Assembly: GCF_008087625.1 (NCBI RefSeq)
Contig: NZ_CP042997.1
Coordinates: 5,022,001-5,086,000, forward strand
Source of the DNA: Aquisphaera giovannonii
GTDB lineage: Bacteria > Planctomycetota > Planctomycetia > Isosphaerales > Isosphaeraceae
DNA length: 64,000 nucleotides
Direction: 5' to 3'
In this document: piece by piece, positions 24,625-33,461 of the stretch
Position numbering within the stretch: the first letter of the stretch is position 1
Layout: the number at the start of each line of letters is the position of its first letter
Program-made: the position numbers and the translations under genes
The notes under the pieces: generated by a model
Database searches by the model: none
The model's input: the letters and a program-made list of their open reading frames with translations, nothing else
What the model was told of the DNA's origin: nothing

Positions 24625-27600
24625 ATGGCCTACAGGACGACCTGCCCCGGGTGCAGCCGGAAGCTGAAGATCCGCGACGAGATGGTGGGCGTGTCGATCC
24701 GCTGCCCGGGATGCGGCGACTCCTTCGTGGTCACGTCGCTCGGCCACGCCGGCCCCCGGACGCTCGAGGCGGCGCCCGCCGCCATCACCGTGCAACCCGA
24801 GGGCGACTCCGGGGCCGGCGAGGGCGAGGGGCCCCCGCCCTCGTCCTCGTCCGGGGGGACCGGTCGCGGGTCCCCGGGGCACGCCCGCGCCCAGCCGACC
24901 ATCGGGCGCCTCGGCCGCTTCGAGCTGAAACGGACGCTGGGGCGGGGCGGCTTCGGCACGGTCCACCTCGCGTATGACCCGGTCCTCGACCGGTCGGTCG
25001 CCCTGAAGATGCCGAGGTTCTCGCCCGACCAGCGATCGCTCATCGAGCGGTTCCTCCGCGAGGGCAAGTCGGCGGCGAACCTCCATCATCCGAACATCGT
25101 CGCGGTCTTCGAGAGCGGCCGCGCCGGCGACGACTACTACATCGCCTCGGAGTTCGTCCCGGGGCGGCCGCTCTCCGAGGTGATCCGGGATCGGGGGGCC
25201 TCCGAGGACCTGCGAGAGGCCGCCGCCTGGGTGCGCGACCTGGCCCGGGCGCTCGGGTACGCGCACGGCCTGGGCGTGATCCATCGGGACATCAAGCCGC
25301 AGAACGTGATGCTCGACGAGCAGGGCCGCCCCCGGATCCTCGACTTCGGCCTGGCCAAGCGGCTGGACGAGGACGCCACCATGACGACGGAGGGCTCGCT
25401 GCTCGGGACGCCCGCCTACATGGCCCCCGAGCAGGCCCGCGGCGAGACGAGGTCCGTCGGCCCCCGCTCCGACCAGTACAGCCTCGGCGCGGTGCTCTAC
25501 GAGCTGATCGCGGGCCGGAGGCCGTTCGACGGGCCGCCGCACGCCGTCGTGGCGAAGGTCGCCGCGGAGGAGCCGCCGCCGCTCCGCTCGCTGCGGGCCG
25601 ACGTCCCCGCCGACCTGGCGGCGATCTGCCAGAAGGCGATGGAGAAGGATCCCGCGAGGCGGTACGCCACCGCCGAGGCCTTCGCCGACGACCTGGAGCG
25701 ATGGCGGGCCGACCGGCCCACCGAGGCGAGGCCGATCTCGCGGGCCAGGCGCGTCGTGCGCTGGTGCCGGCGGAATCCGGCGCCGGCCGGCGCGCTCGCG
25801 GCCGTCGGGGCGAGCCTGGTGGCGATGGCCACGCTCTCCGGGCTGTACGCGGGGCAGCAGCGCCGCTTCGCCGCCGAGCAGGCCAGGGCCAACGAGCGGA
25901 ACGCCAAGCTGGCCGCGGACCTCGAGGCCTCGCTCGGGGAGTCGAACCGCCGGCTGGCCGCGCAGCAGCTGCAGCGGGGGCTGGCGGCGTTCGAGCAGGA
26001 CGAGGTCGGGGCGGGCCTGCTGTGGGCGGTCGAGGGCCTGCGGTCGGCCGTCGAGGCCGACGACCCCCGCTGGCAGCGGGCCGCGAGGGCGAACCTCGCC
26101 GCCTGGGGCCGCGAGCATCCGCCGCTGCGGGCCGTCTTCTCCCACGCCCGGCCGATCGGCTCCATCGCCGTCAGCCCCGACGGCCGGCTCGTGGCCACCG
26201 CGAGCGAGGACCAGACGGCGAGGGTGTGGGACCTCGCGACCGGCGCCCCGATCGGCCCGCCGCTGGAGCACCCCGGCGGCGCCTATTGCGTGGCGTTCAG
26301 CCCCGACGGCAGGCGCCTGGCCGTCGGCACCGAGGGGGCCGTGCGGCTGTGGGATCCGGCCGGCGGGCGGCCGCTGGGATCGATCCCGGCCCCCGGGGGC
26401 GTGTTCGGCCTGGCCTACGATCCTCGCGGCACGCGGCTGGCCGCGTTCGGCCCCGGCGGCGCGGCGACCCTCTGGGAGCAGCCGTCGGGCAAGGCCGTCG
26501 GGACGCTGGACGCGGGCCCCGGCGCGGCCACCGCCCTGGCCTTCAGCCCCGACGGCCGGACCATCCTGACGGGCCACGACGGGGCCCAGGCCCAGCTCTG
26601 GGACGCGGACTCCCTCCGGCCGATCGGGGCGCCGATCCGCACCACCGGCGGGCGGGTCATGGCGATCGCCTTCAGCCCCGACGGCAGGTCGTTCGCGACC
26701 GGCGGGGGGCGGGGGGCCCAGGTGTGGGACGTCGCCACGATGGCCGCGCGGGGCCAGCCCCTCTGGCACGGGGGCGGGGTCCGGGCCGTGGCCTTCCGCC
26801 CCGACGGCCGGTCGTTCGTGACCGCCAGCGTCGACCGGACCGCGCGGATCTGGGACGCGGCCAGCCGGGCTCGCATCGGGCCGGTCTACCGCCAGCAGGG
26901 GCCGATCCTGACCGCCGCGTTCACCCCGGACGGCCGGACGCTGCTGACGGCCGGCGGCGATTTCACGGGGCGGGCCTGGGGGCTCGACCGCGCCGGCCGC
27001 GCCCCGAGGGCGCCCGAGCAGGAGCACCCCGGGGGTGCCGTCGCGTTCACCCCCGACGGCCGGGCCTTCCTGGCCGGGGGCGAGCGGTCCGCGCAGCTCT
27101 GGGAGACCGCGACCGGCCGGGCCGTCGGCCCGCCGCTGGTCGACGACGGCGGGTTCAACCCGATCGCGATCGGGCCCGGCGGGAAGATCGCGCTGGCCGG
27201 CTCGGCGGCCCGCACCGCGAAGCTGTGGGACCTGGCCTCCGGGCGGCCCATCGGGCGGCCCATGGGGCACGCGGCCGAGGTCACCGTCGTCGCGATCAGC
27301 CCCGACGGCCGCACCCTCCTGACGGGGGGCCAGGACCGCACCGCCCGGCTCTGGGACGCGTCCGACCAGAGGCCGCTGCTCGAGCCGCTGCGGCAGACCG
27401 GCGGGGTCGACGCCGGCGCGTTCAGCCCGGACGGGCGGACCGTCGTCGTCGGCACCGACACCAGCAACGTCCGGCTGTACGACGTGGCCACCGGCTCGCA
27501 GCGGGGCGAGACCATCCCGCACCATGGCGCCGTCAGCGGCCTGGCCTTCAGCCCCGACGGCCGATACCTCCTGGTCGGCGGGGAGGACAGCACCGCCCAG

Positions 27601-28056
27601 CTCTGGGACCTCGCCACCCGGAGGCGCGCCGTGCCGCCCCTGCAGCACCGGTCCTGGGTCTACTCGGTGGCCTTCGGCGGCGCCGGCGGGACGATGCTGA
27701 CCGGGAGCTGGGACACGACCGCCCGGCTCTGGGACGCCGCGACCGGCGTGCCCATCGGGCCGGCCTACCCCCAGCCGGCCTCCGTCTACCAGGTCGCGTT
27801 CAGCCCCTCCGGCGACGCCTTCCTGACGGGCTGCGGCGGCAAGGCCCGGCTCTTCCGCACGGTCCCCGACCACCCCGATCCGCTGGAGCGGACGGAGCTC
27901 TGGGTCGCCGTCCTCACGGGCCTGTCGCTGGATCCGGCGGGCACGGTCCAGCCGCTGGACCACGACACCTGGCGCTCGCGACGCCGGGAGCTCGCCCGAT
28001 GGGCCGGGCCGGACGCCGGGGCGGCGCCGGGCCCGCGGCCGGACGGCGCGAGATGA
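24625..28056 (+). CDS. Hanks-type Ser/Thr protein kinase with N-terminal zinc ribbon and WD40 sensor
   Basis: Membrane protein of 1143 residues. Residues 7-30 form a zinc ribbon (CPGC...CPGC). The kinase domain spans about 99-365: glycine loop LGRGGFGTV, catalytic lysine K128 in VALK, HRDIKPQN at 220-227, DFG at 240-242, and GTPAYMAPEQ of the activation segment. One transmembrane helix follows (about 388-408). Residues from about 490 to 1110 form a long series of WD40 repeats with cores such as FSPDGRRLAV and RLWD, likely two propellers outside the cytoplasm. ATG 24625 follows a GGGGGA. The FHA kinase starts 115 bp downstream. It phosphorylates unknown targets. Confidence 0.92.
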   Translation: MAYRTTCPGCSRKLKIRDEMVGVSIRCPGCGDSFVVTSLGHAGPRTLEAAPAAITVQPEGDSGAGEGEGPPPSSSSGGTGRGSPGHARAQPTIGRLGRFELKRTLGRGGFGTVHLAYDPVLDRSVALKMPRFSPDQRSLIERFLREGKSAANLHHPNIVAVFESGRAGDDYYIASEFVPGRPLSEVIRDRGASEDLREAAAWVRDLARALGYAHGLGVIHRDIKPQNVMLDEQGRPRILDFGLAKRLDEDATMTTEGSLLGTPAYMAPEQARGETRSVGPRSDQYSLGAVLYELIAGRRPFDGPPHAVVAKVAAEEPPPLRSLRADVPADLAAICQKAMEKDPARRYATAEAFADDLERWRADRPTEARPISRARRVVRWCRRNPAPAGALAAVGASLVAMATLSGLYAGQQRRFAAEQARANERNAKLAADLEASLGESNRRLAAQQLQRGLAAFEQDEVGAGLLWAVEGLRSAVEADDPRWQRAARANLAAWGREHPPLRAVFSHARPIGSIAVSPDGRLVATASEDQTARVWDLATGAPIGPPLEHPGGAYCVAFSPDGRRLAVGTEGAVRLWDPAGGRPLGSIPAPGGVFGLAYDPRGTRLAAFGPGGAATLWEQPSGKAVGTLDAGPGAATALAFSPDGRTILTGHDGAQAQLWDADSLRPIGAPIRTTGGRVMAIAFSPDGRSFATGGGRGAQVWDVATMAARGQPLWHGGGVRAVAFRPDGRSFVTASVDRTARIWDAASRARIGPVYRQQGPILTAAFTPDGRTLLTAGGDFTGRAWGLDRAGRAPRAPEQEHPGGAVAFTPDGRAFLAGGERSAQLWETATGRAVGPPLVDDGGFNPIAIGPGGKIALAGSAARTAKLWDLASGRPIGRPMGHAAEVTVVAISPDGRTLLTGGQDRTARLWDASDQRPLLEPLRQTGGVDAGAFSPDGRTVVVGTDTSNVRLYDVATGSQRGETIPHHGAVSGLAFSPDGRYLLVGGEDSTAQLWDLATRRRAVPPLQHRSWVYSVAFGGAGGTMLTGSWDTTARLWDAATGVPIGPAYPQPASVYQVAFSPSGDAFLTGCGGKARLFRTVPDHPDPLERTELWVAVLTGLSLDPAGTVQPLDHDTWRSRRRELARWAGPDAGAAPGPRPDGAR

Positions 28057-28171
28057 ACGCCCCGCGGCGTGGCGTCCCCCCGGGCCGGCGATTACCATGA
28101 GGTCGGCGGGGACCCGACGGATCGGCCCGGGGCGGGCCGCGTCGGTGCCGCGGGGCGCCGGGATTCGTGGC

Positions 28172-29458
28172 ATGAAGGTCGTGCTGGACGTCCTGACGGG
28201 GCCCCATCAGGGCACCCGCTTCGAGTTCGACCGGCACGCGACCTTCCTCGTCGGCCGGGCGGCGGGTGCGCACCTCCGGCTGGCCGACGACCGCTACTTC
28301 TCGCGGCATCACTTCCTGATGGAGATGAACCCGCCGCGGTGCTACCTCCGCGACCTGGGCAGCACCAACGGCACCCTCGTCAACGACCGGCGAGTCCGGG
28401 AGGCCTACCTCGGCGACGGCGACCTCATCGAGGGCGGGATGACCCGCATCCGGCTGACCCTGCCGGACGGGCCGCCCCCGGCCGCGGCACCGCCGCCCGC
28501 GACCGACGGGCCGCCGCCCACGACCGACGGCCCGGCGCCGGCGGCCTCGGCGACCGGCCCGGCCCCCACCGCGTCGAAATCGCGGCCGGCCCCGGCGGGC
28601 GACGCCCGGGCGGACGCGGTGCCGCCGGTCCACGGCTACGAGGTCGTCCGCAAGCTGGGCCAGGGCGGGATGGGGGCGGTCTACCTCGCCCGCCAGCAGG
28701 CGACCGGGCGCCACTACGCCCTGAAGTTCATCGTCCCCGAGTCGGCCTCCAGCGACCGGGCGATGGCGCTGTTCCTCCGCGAGGTCAGCGTGCTCAGCCG
28801 CCTCGACCACCCCCGCATCGTCCGCTTCCACGAGATGGGGATCGCGCAGGGGCAGTTCTACTTCGCCATGGAGTACGTGCCGACGGTGGACCACCGCTCG
28901 ATCCTCGGCGCGTCCCCCGGCCGCGACCGGATCCGCGCGGCCTGCCTGCTGATGTGCCATGTGCTCGCCGGCGTCGGCCACGCCCACGAGCGGGGGTTCG
29001 TCCACCGCGACATCAAGCCGAGCAACATCCTGGTCGGCCTGGAAGGGGCGAAGTGGTCGGTGAAGCTGGCCGATTTCGGCCTGGCCAAGAGCTTCGAGAA
29101 CGCCGGGTTCTCGGGCATGACCCGCGACGGGGCGGCCGTGGGGACGCTGTCCTACATGGCGCCCGAGCAGGTCATCGACGCCCGCCGGGCGACGCCGAGC
29201 GTCGACGTCTATTCGATCGGGGCGACCCTCTACAGCCTGATCGCCGACCGGCCGCCGCACGACCCGCGGCTGGCCGACGAGCTGATCCTCGCCATCCTCG
29301 AGAGGGAGCCCGAGCCGCTCGACCGGCTCAATCCCGCGGTCCCCCGGGAGCTCGCGCGGATCGTCGCCCAGGCCCTGGCGATCGATCCCGCGGACCGGTT
29401 CGCGACGGCGGCCGACCTGAGGGCGGCGCTGCGGCCGTTCGCGAAGCCCGGTCCGTGA
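28172..29458 (+). CDS. Ser/Thr protein kinase with N-terminal FHA domain
   Basis: Protein of 428 residues. Residues 25-85 form an FHA phosphothreonine-binding domain: FLVGRAAGAHLRLADD, SRHH, and LGSTNGTLVN. A Pro/Ala/Thr-rich linker covers about 98-150. The kinase domain spans about 156-425, with LGQGGMGAVYLA, K185 in YALKFIV, HRDIKPSN at 278-285, DFG at 301-303, and GTLSYMAPEQ. No membrane helix is visible, so it is cytoplasmic. The FHA domain probably reads phosphothreonine on the kinase itself or on a partner such as the membrane kinase encoded just upstream. Confidence 0.92.
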   Translation: MKVVLDVLTGPHQGTRFEFDRHATFLVGRAAGAHLRLADDRYFSRHHFLMEMNPPRCYLRDLGSTNGTLVNDRRVREAYLGDGDLIEGGMTRIRLTLPDGPPPAAAPPPATDGPPPTTDGPAPAASATGPAPTASKSRPAPAGDARADAVPPVHGYEVVRKLGQGGMGAVYLARQQATGRHYALKFIVPESASSDRAMALFLREVSVLSRLDHPRIVRFHEMGIAQGQFYFAMEYVPTVDHRSILGASPGRDRIRAACLLMCHVLAGVGHAHERGFVHRDIKPSNILVGLEGAKWSVKLADFGLAKSFENAGFSGMTRDGAAVGTLSYMAPEQVIDARRATPSVDVYSIGATLYSLIADRPPHDPRLADELILAILEREPEPLDRLNPAVPRELARIVAQALAIDPADRFATAADLRAALRPFAKPGP

Positions 29459-29545
29459 GCGGGCGTGGGACGTCACGGCCCGAGCGACGGCGGAGGAAGA
29501 CGGGCACGGGCGAGGAAACGGGCCGACCTGCGTTCGAGCAGACGT

Positions 29546-30163
29546 TCAGCGGCCGACGAGCGAGGCGAGGGCCGACCGGACGCGGTCGTCGACGAGGGCC
29601 CACGCCACGGCCGCGACGTTGACGGCCGCGGTCAGCCAGAAGACGACCTGGAAGGAGGCCTTCCGGGTCTTGTGATGGAACGCCCGCTGGGCGATGAGGC
29701 CGCCCGGCCAGCCGCCGAGGAGGTCCGCGGCGTGCAAGGTGGCCTCCGGGATGCGCCGGAGGCCCGAGCCCGCCACGGCCTTGTCGAACCCGTACAGCAG
29801 GCCCGAGACGACGCTCAGGGCCGCGTAGCCGATCGCGACCCACGCGGGCACGAACCCCGCGAGCGTGCCGAGCCCGGCCGCGAGCAGGAACAGGGAGCCG
29901 ATCGCGACCCGGGGCAGGGGACGGGACGGCCCGCGGGGCTCGACGCCAGGCTCCTGCCCGGCGAGCCGCACGTCGGCCGCGGTGCTGCGGCCGCGATCGT
30001 CGCGGGACGGCGTGTAGGAGATGAGGTCGCCGTCCACGGGCCGGCGCGACCCGCGCGGGAACGCCTTGATGTGGACGAAGGCGCGGTCGCCCCCCTCCCG
30101 CGGCGAGACGAAACCGAAGCCCCGCTCGTCGTTCCAGCCCGTGATCGTGCCTTCGACTCTCAT
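29546..30163 (-). CDS. Cold-shock domain / DUF1294 membrane protein
   Basis: Protein of 205 residues. The N-terminal 65 residues are a cold-shock domain with RNP1-like GFGFVSP and RNP2-like AFVHIKAF. The C-terminal part is DUF1294: two or three transmembrane helices (LFLLAAGLGTLAGFVPAWVA, VFWLTAAVNVAAVAWAL) and the family motif LLGGWPGGLIAQRAFHHKTR between them. This fusion is widespread in bacteria; it presumably tethers a nucleic-acid-binding domain to the membrane, but its job is not established. It is convergent with the FHA kinase gene. Confidence 0.9.
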   Translation of the reverse strand: MRVEGTITGWNDERGFGFVSPREGGDRAFVHIKAFPRGSRRPVDGDLISYTPSRDDRGRSTAADVRLAGQEPGVEPRGPSRPLPRVAIGSLFLLAAGLGTLAGFVPAWVAIGYAALSVVSGLLYGFDKAVAGSGLRRIPEATLHAADLLGGWPGGLIAQRAFHHKTRKASFQVVFWLTAAVNVAAVAWALVDDRVRSALASLVGR

Positions 30164-30266
30164 CTCGCGTCCGCCCGGCGTTGCGTGGATGTTGGGCCCC
30201 GGCCGCTCGGCCTCCTCCTCCGCGGGAAGGCACGGCGGAGGCCGTCGCGGCTCCGGCGCGGCGAGC

Positions 30267-30647
30267 CTAGGCCTGCCCGGGCGTGCGCGGCTCCCAGAGC
30301 TCGAATCGGTTGCCCTCGGGGTCGGTCGCCCAGCCGAACCGGCCGAAGCCGTAGTCCTCCACCCGGTCGTCCACCGGCACGCCGGCCGCCCGGAGCTGGG
30401 CCAGCATGGCGTCGAGGTCCCGGACGCGATAGTTGACCATGAACGGCGACGGGCCCGGGCCGAAGTAGGGGGTATCCGCGGGGAACGTGGACCAGGCGGT
30501 CAGCTCCTCGGCCGCGGCCGACGAGAAGGTCCCGTAGGTCTGCCCCGGCTCGACGGGCACGCCCAGGTGTTCGCGATACCAGGCGGCGAGCGCCTTGGGG
30601 TCTCTCGCCTTGAAGAAGACGCCGCCAATCCCCACGACCTGTTCCAT
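30267..30647 (-). CDS. VOC superfamily (glyoxalase/bleomycin-resistance-like) protein
   Basis: Protein of 126 residues with a single VOC module pair. GIGGVFFKARDPKALAAWYR is the typical first strand and helix, and GRFGWATDPEGNRFELWEP is the typical last metal-site strand, with the final glutamate in FELW. Such proteins are small metal-dependent lyases, isomerases or dioxygenases, or drug-binding proteins; the substrate is not predictable. Start ATG 30647 follows GGGAAGGGA. The MITE lies 170 bp upstream of its start. Confidence 0.88.
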   Translation of the reverse strand: MEQVVGIGGVFFKARDPKALAAWYREHLGVPVEPGQTYGTFSSAAAEELTAWSTFPADTPYFGPGPSPFMVNYRVRDLDAMLAQLRAAGVPVDDRVEDYGFGRFGWATDPEGNRFELWEPRTPGQA

Positions 30648-31134
30648 GAGTCCCTTCCCTTCGCGTCTCCTCCCCCGTGATCCCCTCGCCCAAGCACAGA
30701 GATCATGTCGGGCCCGGGTCGGCCGGTCAATCCGCGATCCTCCCGATGGCCCGACGACGGGCGCGGCCCCGGGCCCGATCGCGGGCGGATATCCCGCCGA
30801 CCCGCGGGGCCGTGAAGAATATTACCCCGGCGAGGAAGAAGATCGCGTTGTGCGGGTCCTGAGGCTCTCATACCCCTCGGTGAGGGGCGGGCCGGATTCG
30901 ATTCCCCCCTTACGAAGGGGGGATACAGGGGGGTGTATTCGACCGCCTCGGCCTGGGGAATCCACCCCCTCCCACTCCCCCTTCGTGAGGGGGAGAGCCG
31001 GATTGGCTCCCCCTGCGGGGGATGAACAGCACCTCCGGTAGCTGGAGCCCGACCTCCTTTCTCGCCGGGGTAATATGGTGGCCCGGGGGCCGAAGAACCC
31101 CCGGCCCGCGGAATCCTCAACTTCGGAGGGCGCC
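30648..31134. other. Intergenic region carrying MITE copy 2
   Basis: It contains the divergent upstream regions of the VOC gene and the SPFH pair, with the 256-bp MITE in the middle. No other gene is seen. Insertion of the element has separated, or supplied, part of the SPFH promoter region. Confidence 0.5.
30820..31075. mobile_element. MITE-like element, copy 2
   Basis: Element of 256 bp, nearly identical to the copy at 8476-8732 apart from a handful of substitutions and a 1-bp indel. It has the same terminal inverted repeats TATTACCCCGGCGAGRAA and TA at both outer ends. Its right end creates an ATG (31075-31077) in frame with the downstream SPFH gene, so insertion may have extended that reading frame. 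No transposase of the matching IS630/mariner type is present in the window. Confidence 0.82.
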
Positions 31135-31863
31135 TTGCTCGAATTCCTCCAGGCAATCACCGGGATCTTCGTCGTCGTGTATGACGGCCAGCACGCCCTG
31201 AAGTTCCACCTGGGACGCGCCGTGGGCGTGGTCGGCCCGGGGGTGCACTTCAAGATCCCGATCCTCCAGCGGTTCCAGGTCCAGCCCACCAAGGACACGA
31301 CCCTCGACCTCGAGCCCCAGGTGATCCAGCTCAGCGACGAGCTCGTCTACGAGGTCGGCGCCAAGGTCGTGTACCAGATCGTCGACCTCCGGAAGGCGGT
31401 GATCGAGGTCGACAATCTGGTGGAGGGGCTGAAGAACCGCCTGGTCATCATCGTGCAGGACGTGGTCAAGGCCCAGGACCGGTCCACGATCCGCGACATG
31501 GCCCGGATGGTCGACGAGGTCAAGCAGGCGATCCGGCCCGTCGAGCAGCAGTGGGGCGTCAAGGTCCACGAGTTCGGCTTCTCCACGCTCTCGCCCACGC
31601 CCGAGACCCTGGAGATCACCCAGCTGCACAAGCTCGCCCACGAGAAGCTCGCGCTCTACCGGCAGCTCCACGACGAGCAGAAGCTCAGCCCCGAGGCGGC
31701 GGTCTCCCTGATCTCGGGCGCGGTCATGGCACTCCCCGCGCATCGCGCGCGGGTCCCCGAGCCGGCCGAACTCGCCCCGGCCCCGGCCGCAGGCCACGCC
31801 GACGGGGTCGCGTCGGCTTCAGGCGCCGCGAAGGGAGGCACCGGCACCGATGTCGCGGAGTGA
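31135..31863 (+). CDS. SPFH/Band 7 (stomatin-prohibitin-like) protein, first of a pair
   Basis: Protein of 242 residues from a TTG start (LLEFLQAITG) preceded by GGAGGG 5 nt upstream. The frame also contains an ATG at 31075 that lies inside the MITE end, which is less likely to be native. An N-terminal hydrophobic stretch (FLQAITGIFVVV) enters the membrane. The SPFH core follows: LGRAVGVVGPGVHFKIPI, then DLEPQVIQLSDELVYEVGA and KVVYQIVDLRKAVIEV. The C-terminal tail is Ala/Pro-rich. Such proteins form ring or cage oligomers that organise membrane domains. The stop overlaps the next gene by 14 bp. Confidence 0.85.
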   Translation: MLEFLQAITGIFVVVYDGQHALKFHLGRAVGVVGPGVHFKIPILQRFQVQPTKDTTLDLEPQVIQLSDELVYEVGAKVVYQIVDLRKAVIEVDNLVEGLKNRLVIIVQDVVKAQDRSTIRDMARMVDEVKQAIRPVEQQWGVKVHEFGFSTLSPTPETLEITQLHKLAHEKLALYRQLHDEQKLSPEAAVSLISGAVMALPAHRARVPEPAELAPAPAAGHADGVASASGAAKGGTGTDVAE

Positions 31864-32743
31864 CCTGCTCCAGATCCCCCTCATGATCCTCGGGGCGGCC
31901 TGGCACCTCATCCTCCGGCAGGCCCGGGAGCATCCCTGGACCGTCGCGGTGGCGCTCTATGGCGCGGCGCGCGCCTTCGGGATCATGATCCAGTCCGGCC
32001 ATCGCGGGGTCCTGTTCCGCTGGGGGAAGGCCGTCGGGGAGCTGGAGCCGGGCTTCCACTGGCTCATCCCCCTGGTCCATGGGGTCAGGACGACGCCCGT
32101 ACGCTCGGTCACGATCCACCTCCCGGGCCAGAAGGTGATGACCGCGGACGGGCTGGTCTACGACGTGAGCGTGAGCGTGGTCTACCGGGTCGAGGACGCG
32201 ACCCGGGCCCTGACGCTGGTCGACGACGTCGACGCCGGCTGCCGGGCCGCGATCCCGATCGTCGTCGCCGAGGTCCTCCGCGCCCGCGACCAGGCCCAGC
32301 TCGTCGAACGCGCCTCGCTCGACCGCGAGCTCTCCGATCGCATGGGCGCCTGGATCGCCCGCTGGGGGCTCGTCGTCGAGCAGGCCGGATTCACGAGCAT
32401 CGCCCCGGATAAGGGCGCCCTCCGGACGACCCAGCTCCGCTCCCGGACGACGGAGCGGGCCCGGGCCCTGCGCGACCTGATCGACGGCGGCCTCGACGCC
32501 GAATCCGCCCTGGTGATGCTCGGATCCGAGCGCCAGCCGGTCGCGAAGTCGAGCCGACCCTACCACGCCCGCGCACGCCGCCCGGCCCGGGCGGCCCGCG
32601 CCCGCCGGGCCATGCAGAAGCCCGCGGCGCCGCCCTCCCCCGCGAAGCCGGCGGACGCGTCGCCATCGGCCGGGCCGACCGCGACCAAGACCGCCACCCC
32701 AACGCCCAAACGCCCGAAGGCTCCGAGGCGACGCAAGGGGTGA
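31850..32743 (+). CDS. SPFH/Band 7 protein, second of a pair
   Basis: Protein of 297 residues, paralogous to the preceding one and overlapping it by 14 bp. It has a longer N-terminal membrane segment (residues about 5-50), then the SPFH core: VLFRWGKAVGELEPGFHWLI, KVMTADGLVYDVSVSVVYRV. The C-terminal 75 residues form a strongly basic, Ala/Pro/Lys-rich disordered tail ending RRRKG, which could bind nucleic acid or acidic lipid. The tight overlap suggests a hetero-oligomeric complex, analogous to HflK/HflC. No FtsH or NfeD partner is adjacent. Confidence 0.85.
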   Translation: MSRSDLLQIPLMILGAAWHLILRQAREHPWTVAVALYGAARAFGIMIQSGHRGVLFRWGKAVGELEPGFHWLIPLVHGVRTTPVRSVTIHLPGQKVMTADGLVYDVSVSVVYRVEDATRALTLVDDVDAGCRAAIPIVVAEVLRARDQAQLVERASLDRELSDRMGAWIARWGLVVEQAGFTSIAPDKGALRTTQLRSRTTERARALRDLIDGGLDAESALVMLGSERQPVAKSSRPYHARARRPARAARARRAMQKPAAPPSPAKPADASPSAGPTATKTATPTPKRPKAPRRRKG

Positions 32744-33162
32744 TTGTCCGTCCGCTTGCCCTGCCCGGTCAGGCCGCGGACACGACCGAGGCGGGCGAGC
32801 CTGGAGTATCGAGGACGCGTCGGCCGACGACACCCAAGCGCGGAACACCTCGCTGTCCCGACCTGGCCAGAACGAAATAGCATATTATCTATTATTTATA
32901 TATTTTTACATCGCTGATCGATTCCTTCGCCCGATGGCGCCTGGTCCTTCCAGGGCTGATGCCACGAGGTTTCGCGTACGGCCACGAGATCTCGTGGCCG
33001 CGCATCAAGAGGTGATTCATGACGGTCCTGGGGCTGAGACCAGCGACGAGCTCCAAAACACGCCGGGGTGAGGCGTTGCGGCCGCGCACCGGACGCCGCG
33101 TGAGGAACGGCACGGCCTTCGCGTCGACCTTCGCGGTCGAGAACCGATGAGGTGGGTTACCG
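32744..33162. other. Intergenic region with an AT-rich patch
   Basis: Nothing is coded here. The stretch 32875-32910 is strikingly AT-rich for this genome (TATTATTTATATATTTTTAC) and could be a promoter or a protein-binding site. The STAS gene start is about 255 bp further on, so a long leader would be implied. Confidence 0.45.
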
Positions 33163-33435
33163 ATGCTGAGAATTTCGGTTTCCGAACGAGTTCCGTCGTG
33201 CCGCATCATCAAGCTCGAAGGCAAGCTGCTCGAAGCTTGGGTCGATGAAGTGCGACGCGTTTGCGTCGAGGCCGAGGAGGGCCCACTTCCCGGCCTCGAT
33301 CTCTCCGGTCTCAGTTTCGTCGATCGTCGCGGTGCCGAAATGCTGAAGCAGCTTCTGCGGCAAGGCGCTCGCATTCACGCCTGCTCCCCGTTCGTGGCGG
33401 AGTTGCTGCATTGGGACCGCGAAATAGACCCTTAA
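33163..33435 (+). CDS. STAS-domain protein (anti-sigma antagonist-like)
   Basis: Small protein of 90 residues. CRIIKLEGKLLEAWVDEVRR followed by LPGLDLSGLSFVDRRGAEML and LKQLLRQGARIHACSPFV matches the STAS fold. The usual phospho-accepting serine in DxSG is replaced here by the LDLSGLSFVDRRG form with an intact serine in DLSG, as in SpoIIAA-like proteins. GAGGTGGG lies about 7 nt before the ATG. The gene is convergent with the sigma-54 activator. It may feed into that regulatory circuit, but no partner kinase of the SpoIIAB type is adjacent. Confidence 0.75.
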   Translation: MLRISVSERVPSCRIIKLEGKLLEAWVDEVRRVCVEAEEGPLPGLDLSGLSFVDRRGAEMLKQLLRQGARIHACSPFVAELLHWDREIDP

Positions 33436-33461
33436 TCTCATATCTCAATTCACAATCAACT

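Noticed and set aside
24043-28173. A 1376-codon open frame on the minus strand opposite the WD40 kinase
   Set aside because: It is the antisense of a clear kinase/WD40 gene; the product is Arg/Pro/Gly/Ala-rich with no domain. High GC content keeps antisense frames open.
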